19,799 bases of DNA from Candidatus Ulvibacter alkanivorans (GTDB taxonomy: Bacteria; Bacteroidota; Bacteroidia; Flavobacteriales; Flavobacteriaceae): positions 1 to 19,799 of the forward strand of contig NZ_QOLC01000019.1 in the NCBI RefSeq assembly GCF_003333325.1, given 5' to 3'. Numbering within the stretch: the first letter of the stretch is position 1; every line of letters begins with the position of its first letter. A program made the translations under genes and the position numbers. Shown here in pieces: positions 14,224-19,799 of this stretch. The notes beneath the pieces are model-generated. The model saw only the letters and a program-made list of their open reading frames with translations. It searched no databases and was not told the DNA's origin.

Positions 14224-15065
14224 AAAATCCAATCAACATAGTGAAGTATTCTGGTGATGTGGTAGCCTTTGATGTAGATAAGCTTATCAATTCCTTAAGG
14301 CGTTCACAAGCGAGCGAAGAATTAATTCAGCAAATAGTTGAACAAGTTGAAGGGCAACTTTATGATGGAATTACCACAAAAAAAATCTATCAGATGGCAT
14401 TCAAAATACTTAAAAGTAAATCAAGGGTAAGTGCCTCAAAATACAAGCTAAAAAAAGCGATAATGGAATTAGGGCCATCAGGATTTCCTTTTGAAAAATT
14501 TGTTGGTAAGATTTTAGAGATGGAAGGCTTTAGCACAAATGTGGGAGTTATTGTTCAAGGTAATTGTGTACAGCACGAAGTTGATGTTATCGCCCAAAAA
14601 GAAAACAAACACTATATGATTGAATGCAAATACCATAGCGACCAAGGCAGGTTTTGTAATGTAAAAATCCCATTATATATCCATTCACGGTTTTTGGACG
14701 TAGAAAAGCAATGGGAACACCAAAAAGGTCACGAGGCTAAACTTCATAAAGGAGCTGTGTACACCAATACGCGTTTCACAACCGATGCCATTCAGTACGG
14801 GAAATGTGTTGGAATGCTTTTAAGCAGTTGGGATTATCCAAGAGGAAATGGTCTCAAGGACAGAATAGATAAATCTGGGCTACATCCCTTAACCGCTTTA
14901 ACAACACTTACTAAAGCTGAAAAAACAAAATTATTAGATGAAGGCATCGTACTCTGTAAAGAGCTTCACGAAAGTCCGAAGCTCTTGGAAAAAATAGGAA
15001 TTGATAAAAAAAGACATAATAAGATTCTTGAAGATTCAGAAAAATTATGTTCAGTACATCAATAA
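14220..15065 (+). CDS. ATP-cone fused to a PD-(D/E)XK (Mrr-like) nuclease domain
   Basis: A 281-residue two-domain protein. Residues about 5-85 form an ATP-cone, the nucleotide-sensing domain of ribonucleotide reductases and NrdR (VVAFDVDKLINSLRRSQAS, then LYDGITTKKIYQMA). Residues about 88-205 form a restriction-endonuclease-like fold with Glu92, HEVDVIAQ (Asp122) and IECKYH (Glu135-x-Lys137), the PD-(D/E)XK active site, followed by TNTRFTTDAIQYGK as in Mrr-type catalytic domains. The tail (about 230-275) is helical and charged and may bind DNA. No methylase or specificity gene is nearby, so this is not a standard restriction system. I infer DNA cleavage or repair tuned by ATP or dATP level. 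It is translationally coupled to the USP upstream. Confidence 0.85.
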   Translation: MKNPINIVKYSGDVVAFDVDKLINSLRRSQASEELIQQIVEQVEGQLYDGITTKKIYQMAFKILKSKSRVSASKYKLKKAIMELGPSGFPFEKFVGKILEMEGFSTNVGVIVQGNCVQHEVDVIAQKENKHYMIECKYHSDQGRFCNVKIPLYIHSRFLDVEKQWEHQKGHEAKLHKGAVYTNTRFTTDAIQYGKCVGMLLSSWDYPRGNGLKDRIDKSGLHPLTALTTLTKAEKTKLLDEGIVLCKELHESPKLLEKIGIDKKRHNKILEDSEKLCSVHQ

Positions 15066-15071
15066 AAAACA

Positions 15072-15359
15072 ATGCAACAATCAATAATTCTAAAAAAAAG
15101 TCAAATGAAAAAAGAAAATTCACAACAACAGAACCAATTAGATTTTGAGCCGTTTTACGAAGCTCTCGAAGACGACCCGAAATTGCTTGACGAGGCCATA
15201 GAAATTCTATTGGATATGGTTGAGTTAGAAACTAACTCTGTTAAGAAGGTAGCACTTTATATTAAAGAGGATTCACGAAATCTATATAATGAGATAACAA
15301 AATTATATAAATCGAGCCAAAACCAAAGCAATACACCGTCCTGCTGTGGTGGACACTAA
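15072..15359 (+). CDS. Small acidic protein with CCGGH tail
   Basis: A 95-residue protein of unrecognised family. Residues about 20-80 are acidic and predicted helical (FYEALEDDPKLLDEAIEILL, then VKKVALYIKEDSRNLYNEI); the C-terminus is PSCCGGH, a possible metal or redox motif. Translation may begin at the ATG at 15105 (84 residues), after a Lys- and Ser-rich stretch, or at 15072, which is 6 bp after the nuclease stop codon. It lies between the ATP-cone nuclease and the beta-CASP nuclease and may be an accessory to either. Its spacing and codon content support a real gene; the function is unknown. Confidence 0.65.
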   Translation: MQQSIILKKSQMKKENSQQQNQLDFEPFYEALEDDPKLLDEAIEILLDMVELETNSVKKVALYIKEDSRNLYNEITKLYKSSQNQSNTPSCCGGH

Positions 15360-15374
15360 TTAAATGCTATAAAG

Positions 15375-16751
15375 ATGACAAACAACAAAATAAACATCCA
15401 TTTTTTAGGAGCAGCAGGCACAGTAACCGGTTCAAAATATCTGGTAGATACAGGAAATAGAAAGATACTGATAGACTGCGGACTTTTTCAGGGATTGAAG
15501 GAATTACGCCTTAAAAACTGGGAGTACCCACCTGTTAATGTTGCTGATATTGATGCTGTTTTGCTTACCCACGGCCATATGGACCATACAGGTTATCTGC
15601 CGAGATTGGTAAAGCAAGGCTTTAATGGCCCCATCTATGGTACCAATCCCACCTTGGACATCGCAAAAATCATATTGAATGATAGTGCCAAAATACAAGA
15701 ACAGGAAGCCGAACGTGCCAATAAAGAGGGCTATTCCAAACACAGTCCTGCGGAACCACTTTACGATTTAAATGATGTAGAAAAAACAATCCCTTACTTC
15801 AAAGGAGTACCACCCTCGCAATGGCTACCCATTCTCAAAGATGTGAAAGCGAGGTTTCAATACAACGGACACATCCTTGGTGCCACATACATTGAGTTAG
15901 ATATACGCGGAAAACGTTTCGTGTTTTCTGGCGATATAGGCAGAACAAATGATTTGTTACTGTTTCCACCCTTAAAGCCAAAGAAAGCGGATGTGTTATT
16001 TATTGAATCCACCTACGGAGGAAGGCTTCATCCCGATGAAGCAGAAGCACTTCCACAAATTGAAAAATTGGTCAATGACACCATCAACAGAGGTGGCAGC
16101 TTATTTGTCCCAAGTTTTTCGGTAGAACGTGCCCAGCTAATGATGCTCATCTTTTGGAAATTATTGAAAGAAAAGAAAATCCCCAGAGTACAAATGATTA
16201 TGGACAGTCCGATGGGTGCCAACGTATTGGAACTGTTTCATAGAACTCGGGATTGGCACAGATTGGAAAACAACGAATGTGACGAAATGTGCTCACACTT
16301 TACTGTCGTAAGCAGTTATCGTGAAACAATGGAAATAAGAACAGATAACAAACCAAAAATCGTGATTGCAGGAAGCGGAATGCTCACAGGCGGAAGAATG
16401 CTTAACTATCTTGAAACACAGGCACAAAATCCAAATAACACCTTACTTTTTGTAGGCTATCAAGCTGAAGGCACTCGTGGCAGAAAATTATTGGAAGGTG
16501 AAAAAGAACTAAAAGTATATGGAAAATGGGTGCCGTTTAAAATGCAAGTAGCAGAAATTGAAGGGCTTTCGGCACACGCAGACCATAAAGAACTTATAGA
16601 ATGGATGGGCAAAATAAAAAATACGCCAGAGCGCATTTTCATAGTACACGGTGAAAAAGAAAGTGCGGAAGCATTGCAAAAAGGCATCAAGGAAACTTAT
16701 GGGTGGGATGCAGAAATTCCGCAATTATACACTATCGAAGAAATAGAATAA
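15375..16751 (+). CDS. Beta-CASP metallo-beta-lactamase family nuclease
   Basis: A 458-residue MBL-fold protein with the beta-CASP domain found in RNA- and DNA-processing nucleases. The zinc ligands are in THGHMDH (65-71), His166, Asp187 (FSGDIG) and the last His425 (VHGE); the beta-CASP motifs are the ESTYG strand (211-215), the GSGMLTGGR segment (333-341) and SAHAD with His401. The length fits the bacterial YsnF/RNase J-like short group and the archaeal CPSF-like proteins without KH domains. Likely action is RNA endo- or exonuclease cleavage in the cytoplasm. Paired in the same run with the ATP-cone nuclease and the phosphorylase/PRPP genes, it may feed RNA-derived nucleotides into salvage; that link is inference. 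Confidence 0.9.
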   Translation: MTNNKINIHFLGAAGTVTGSKYLVDTGNRKILIDCGLFQGLKELRLKNWEYPPVNVADIDAVLLTHGHMDHTGYLPRLVKQGFNGPIYGTNPTLDIAKIILNDSAKIQEQEAERANKEGYSKHSPAEPLYDLNDVEKTIPYFKGVPPSQWLPILKDVKARFQYNGHILGATYIELDIRGKRFVFSGDIGRTNDLLLFPPLKPKKADVLFIESTYGGRLHPDEAEALPQIEKLVNDTINRGGSLFVPSFSVERAQLMMLIFWKLLKEKKIPRVQMIMDSPMGANVLELFHRTRDWHRLENNECDEMCSHFTVVSSYRETMEIRTDNKPKIVIAGSGMLTGGRMLNYLETQAQNPNNTLLFVGYQAEGTRGRKLLEGEKELKVYGKWVPFKMQVAEIEGLSAHADHKELIEWMGKIKNTPERIFIVHGEKESAEALQKGIKETYGWDAEIPQLYTIEEIE

Positions 16752-16779
16752 ATCGAAAAATCACAACAACCAATAAAAT

Positions 16780-18282
16780 ATGGACACACACTCAAACATA
16801 TTAAAATATAAACATCTCGGAATCTATACCCAAAACGAAAATGTAGTGTATATGCGCGAAGATTGCCACGTCTGTATTTCAGAAGGGTTTGAGGCACTTA
16901 CCCGAATAAGAATATCCAACGCAAGTACATCAATCGTGGCAAGTCTTAATGTCCTGAATTCTGATATTCTGTTGCCTAATGAAATCGGACTATCAGATGC
17001 TGCTGCGAAAAAACTCAATGTGTCCCAAAATGATACATTGTATGTTTCCCATTTAGAACCTATAGAATCGTTAAGCCACGTCAGGGCAAAAATCTATAAC
17101 AAAAAACTGGATTATAAGGCCTATAACAACATCATAACCGATATCGTGGAAGGCGATTATTCCAACATCCACCTTTCGGCATTTATTACTGCCTGTGCTG
17201 GCGACCGAATGGATATTGATGAAATATCCGACCTAACGAAAGCAATGATTGCTTCCGGAAAGCAACTGAACTGGAACAAGGATATCGTGGTCGACAAACA
17301 TTGCATTGGTGGATTGCCTGGCAATAGGACAACACCATTGGTAGTTGCCATTGTTGCCGCATATGGTCTTACTATGCCAAAAACATCCTCACGGGCAATC
17401 ACTTCGCCAGCTGGCACAGCAGATACAATGGAAGTACTGACCAATGTTACGCTCTCTTCCGGGGAAATAAAGACCGTAGTAGAAAAAGAAGGCGGATGTT
17501 TTGTTTGGGGAGGCACAGCGCAGTTAAGTCCTGCCGATGATGTGCTCATTAAAATAGAAAAAGCCTTGGATATTGATAGCGAAGGGCAACTCATCGCTTC
17601 AGTACTCTCTAAAAAAGCTGCGGCAGGTTCCACACACGTGGTAATTGATATTCCCGTGGGTGAAACTGCTAAAGTTAGAAGTGCAGAAATGGCAGAAAAA
17701 CTAAAAAATCATATGGAAACCGTTGGAACTGCTGTTGGGTTGAATGTAAAGGTTGTAGTTACGGATGGCACGCAGCCGGTTGGAAGGGGTATCGGTCCTA
17801 CATTAGAAGCCATAGATATATTAAAAGTATTGAAAAATGAAGCAGATGCACCCAAAGACCTAACAGAAAGAGCATTGCTTTTAGCCGCTGAACTAATAGA
17901 GCTTTCTGGCAAAGTAGAAAAAGGTAAAGGGTTGGAAACCGCACATCAAATTCTCACATCTGGTCAGGCTTATAAAAAATTCATAGCCATTTGTAAGGCG
18001 CAAGGTCAATTTTCAAAACCAGTTTTAGCACCTTATAAAATTGAAATTAAAGCTGAAAAGTCAGGCGTTTTGCAACGAATTGATAACCGTAAAATTGCAA
18101 AACTTGCCAAGCTTTCTGGAGCACCACAATCTAAATCGGCAGGGATTCTTCTAAATGTGCATTTGGGAGAACAAATCGAAGAGAACCAACTGCTTTATAC
18201 CATATATGCTGAATCCAAAGGTGAACTTAACTATGCTTTGGAATATAAAAACAACCATAACGACATCATAACTATAATTTAA
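16780..18282 (+). CDS. Thymidine phosphorylase family, AMP-phosphorylase type
   Basis: A 500-residue protein with the three-part layout of archaeal AMP phosphorylase (about 500 residues), longer than E. coli DeoA (about 440). Residues 1-90 are the extra N-terminal domain. The phosphate and nucleoside motifs are DKHCIGGLPGNRTT (172-185) and TSSRAITSPAGTADTMEVL (202-220); the archaeal AMP enzymes show the same TSSRAITSPAGTAD, where DeoA has a different SGRGLGHTGGTLD. That enzyme converts AMP and phosphate to adenine and ribose 1,5-bisphosphate. Bacterial members are annotated as putative thymidine phosphorylase type 2, so the substrate is open. It is followed at 6 bp by a PRPP synthetase. Confidence 0.88.
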   Translation: MDTHSNILKYKHLGIYTQNENVVYMREDCHVCISEGFEALTRIRISNASTSIVASLNVLNSDILLPNEIGLSDAAAKKLNVSQNDTLYVSHLEPIESLSHVRAKIYNKKLDYKAYNNIITDIVEGDYSNIHLSAFITACAGDRMDIDEISDLTKAMIASGKQLNWNKDIVVDKHCIGGLPGNRTTPLVVAIVAAYGLTMPKTSSRAITSPAGTADTMEVLTNVTLSSGEIKTVVEKEGGCFVWGGTAQLSPADDVLIKIEKALDIDSEGQLIASVLSKKAAAGSTHVVIDIPVGETAKVRSAEMAEKLKNHMETVGTAVGLNVKVVVTDGTQPVGRGIGPTLEAIDILKVLKNEADAPKDLTERALLLAAELIELSGKVEKGKGLETAHQILTSGQAYKKFIAICKAQGQFSKPVLAPYKIEIKAEKSGVLQRIDNRKIAKLAKLSGAPQSKSAGILLNVHLGEQIEENQLLYTIYAESKGELNYALEYKNNHNDIITII

Positions 18283-18288
18283 AAAACT

Positions 18289-19182
18289 ATGAAAACAATA
18301 TTATTCAGTCTTCCCGGAAATGAAGAACTCACAGAACTAATGGCTACAAAAATGGATGCTGAAGTGGGCAAAGCCACTTTGCGTAAATTCCCTGATGGGG
18401 AATCCTATACACGTATCTTATCTGATGTTAATGATAAATGTGTGGTACTGGTATGCACCTTACACGAACCGGATGAAAAACTGTTGCCGCTTTATTTTTT
18501 AAGTCACACAGCCAAATCATTAGGCGCTATGTGTACCTGTTTGGTAGCACCCTATTTGGCGTATATGCGGCAGGACAAAGTATTTAATGAAGGTGAAGGA
18601 GTGACTTCTGGTTTCTTCGGAAAATTGATTTCTGGTTTCGCCGATAGCATTACCACAGTTGACCCGCACTTACATAGAATTAGCTCGTTGGGAGAAGTGT
18701 ATCAAATTCCAAATAAAGTGATTCACGCTGCCGATGCCATTTCAGAATGGATAAAAGAAAACATCGAAAACCCAGTACTTATCGGTCCCGATTCTGAAAG
18801 TGAACAATGGGTATCAGAAGTCGCCAAAAATGCAGGAGCACCATTTATAGTATTACAAAAGGTGCGTCACGGTGACCGTGATGTAGAAGTCTCTGTTCCC
18901 GATGTGGATATATATAAAGATGCTACACCCATTTTGGTAGATGATATTATTTCCACAGCCCGAACAATGATTGAAACCGTACAACATCTTAAAAAGGCAG
19001 GAATGAAACCGCCTATTTGCGTCGGCATTCACGCCGTTTTTTCAGGAAATGCCTATCAAGATTTATTGGATTCTGGAGTAGAAAAAATAGTGACTTGCAA
19101 TACCATCCCACACTCTTCAAATGGAATAGATTTAAGTGATATTATGGCAAAAGAGGTAAAAAAATTAATGCACCATATATGA
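18289..19182 (+). CDS. prs: Ribose-phosphate pyrophosphokinase (PRPP synthetase)
   Basis: A 297-residue enzyme that transfers pyrophosphate from ATP to ribose 5-phosphate, giving PRPP and AMP. FPDGE (34-38), PYLAYMRQDK (88-97, ATP site), VDPH (124-127), the flexible-loop KVRHGD (191-196) and the PRPP-binding VDDIISTART (217-226) are present. At 297 residues it is shorter than E. coli Prs (315), close to the archaeal or class III length, and the loop has Ala-Arg where the classical enzyme has Gly-Gly, so activation by phosphate and inhibition by ADP may differ. A second, housekeeping Prs is expected elsewhere. It stops 4 bp inside the next gene's start and is paired with the AMP-phosphorylase-type gene. 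Confidence 0.9.
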   Translation: MKTILFSLPGNEELTELMATKMDAEVGKATLRKFPDGESYTRILSDVNDKCVVLVCTLHEPDEKLLPLYFLSHTAKSLGAMCTCLVAPYLAYMRQDKVFNEGEGVTSGFFGKLISGFADSITTVDPHLHRISSLGEVYQIPNKVIHAADAISEWIKENIENPVLIGPDSESEQWVSEVAKNAGAPFIVLQKVRHGDRDVEVSVPDVDIYKDATPILVDDIISTARTMIETVQHLKKAGMKPPICVGIHAVFSGNAYQDLLDSGVEKIVTCNTIPHSSNGIDLSDIMAKEVKKLMHHI

Positions 19183-19799
19183 GAAAGCAAAGTTTCATAG
19201 TACTATTTATTTTATTCAGCATCACAATGACTGGACAAACTGAAATGCTTATTGGGCAGATTTCAGGTAGAGTTGTTGTTCGAGAAAATTTTGATGAAGA
19301 AGGCTCTTTTCTAAACAAACAAACTTTTGAAGCTGGTGAAACAATAAAGAAAAATGGATACTATGAAATTGAGGTGGTTACGGAATTGTTCGATGAGGAC
19401 AAAAAATCGACCGATAAATACACCACAACTTATCGTTGCAAGCCTGATGAAGCAAGTATAATGGTAATGGCTTTCCCGTTTTCCAGCCCAAAATCAAAGG
19501 AGACCGAAATTAATACCACCTCTAAAAAATTTAAAGACCTCTACGATTTGGACAACCTTGAAGATATAGAATTGGAAATGACTTTTGATTCAGGACTGCT
19601 GGATTTTTTTGGTTCAAAAAGCATCATAAAGATTTACGACCGAACATTGAAGGACAATAAAACCAACATTAATTCAAAAATAAATATTAAGGCCTATGCC
19701 TGGGGCATTCGCATTAAGCAACTCAACTATACCGTTTACGAAAAATTAAACGGGAATGGTTTATTGACCTTTCAGAAATTTACAGAAGAAGATAATAGT
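19179..19799 (+). CDS. Secreted protein of unknown function, cut by the window end
   Basis: An open frame of 207 codons with no stop before the window end, starting ATG at 19179 and overlapping the PRPP synthetase stop codon (ATGA). Residues 1-20 are a signal peptide (MRKQSFIVLFILFSITMTGQ). The mature part is beta-rich and acidic, with a single Cys in TYRCKPDE, a pattern reminiscent of TapB/DUF3108-like secreted proteins of Bacteroidota; the end includes LNYTVYEKLNGNGLLTFQKF. I do not claim the family. Its role beside nucleotide genes is not apparent; it may belong to the same message by overlap only. Confidence 0.7.
   Translation, partial: MRKQSFIVLFILFSITMTGQTEMLIGQISGRVVVRENFDEEGSFLNKQTFEAGETIKKNGYYEIEVVTELFDEDKKSTDKYTTTYRCKPDEASIMVMAFPFSSPKSKETEINTTSKKFKDLYDLDNLEDIELEMTFDSGLLDFFGSKSIIKIYDRTLKDNKTNINSKINIKAYAWGIRIKQLNYTVYEKLNGNGLLTFQKFTEEDNS

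Noticed and set aside
17157..17633. 158-codon reverse open frame inside the phosphorylase gene
   Set aside because: It lies opposite conserved phosphorylase motifs and shows no family signature; it is a shadow.
16780..19182. A complete archaeal pentose bisphosphate pathway
   Set aside because: Only the phosphorylase-type and PRPP genes are present; no R15P isomerase or RuBisCO reads in any frame.
1..19799. tRNA, rRNA, CRISPR arrays, insertion sequences, attachment sites or known riboswitches
   Set aside because: No cloverleaf, spaced repeats, transposase or integrase, or known riboswitch core was recognised; the island-like gene content alone is not evidence for a mobile element.

Overview
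The window reads as AT-rich DNA from a member of the Bacteroidota, most likely a flavobacterium. The evidence is a HYC_CC_PP-type secreted protein, WG repeats, several small membrane families common in that phylum, and start codons that lack Shine-Dalgarno sequences and are instead preceded by A-rich stretches (AAATT directly before ATG at six genes). All 25 supported genes lie on the + strand. There are no RNA genes, CRISPR arrays, insertion sequences or attachment sites that I can see.

Region A (1-2140) is a metal-sensing and envelope segment: a HYC_CC_PP protein, an AraC-type regulator with a CxxC metal-binding-like N-terminus preceded by three perfect inverted repeats, and a secreted WG-repeat protein. 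A strong hairpin at 2059-2103 closes this region.

Region B (2141-4353) is a run of small copper or heavy-metal-associated genes: a Met-rich lipoprotein, a His-tailed two-TM protein, a CxxC HMA chaperone, a SHOCT protein, a DUF5676 protein, and a seven-TM protein resembling lycopene cyclase domains with an internal duplication. No metal efflux ATPase or RND pump lies in the window.

Region C (4374-19799) is the striking part. It is a tightly packed set of genes for stress and low-energy metabolism: two universal stress proteins, a type II NADH dehydrogenase, an archaeal-type GAPDH, a class I aldolase, an ATP-dependent phosphofructokinase, a D-lactate dehydrogenase, a dicarboxylate-type symporter, an alpha/beta hydrolase, an SDR, an ATP-cone/PD-(D/E)XK nuclease fusion, a small Cys-tailed protein, a beta-CASP metallo-beta-lactamase nuclease, an AMP-phosphorylase-type thymidine phosphorylase homologue, a PRPP synthetase, and a secreted protein cut by the window end. 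From 2141 to the end no intergenic gap exceeds 47 bp and several genes overlap, so long co-transcribed units are likely.

Working model (inference): when respiration fails, for example under metal stress or low oxygen, the cell expresses a self-contained set of glycolytic control enzymes (PFK, FBA, GAPDH) with NADH outlets (LDH, NDH-2). Alongside these come nucleotide phosphate recycling (AMP phosphorylase-like plus PRPP synthetase), ATP- or nucleotide-sensing proteins (USPs, ATP-cone) and nucleases (PD-(D/E)XK, beta-CASP). The remaining glycolytic enzymes (TPI, PGK, PGM, enolase, pyruvate kinase) are not here and would have to come from elsewhere in the genome.
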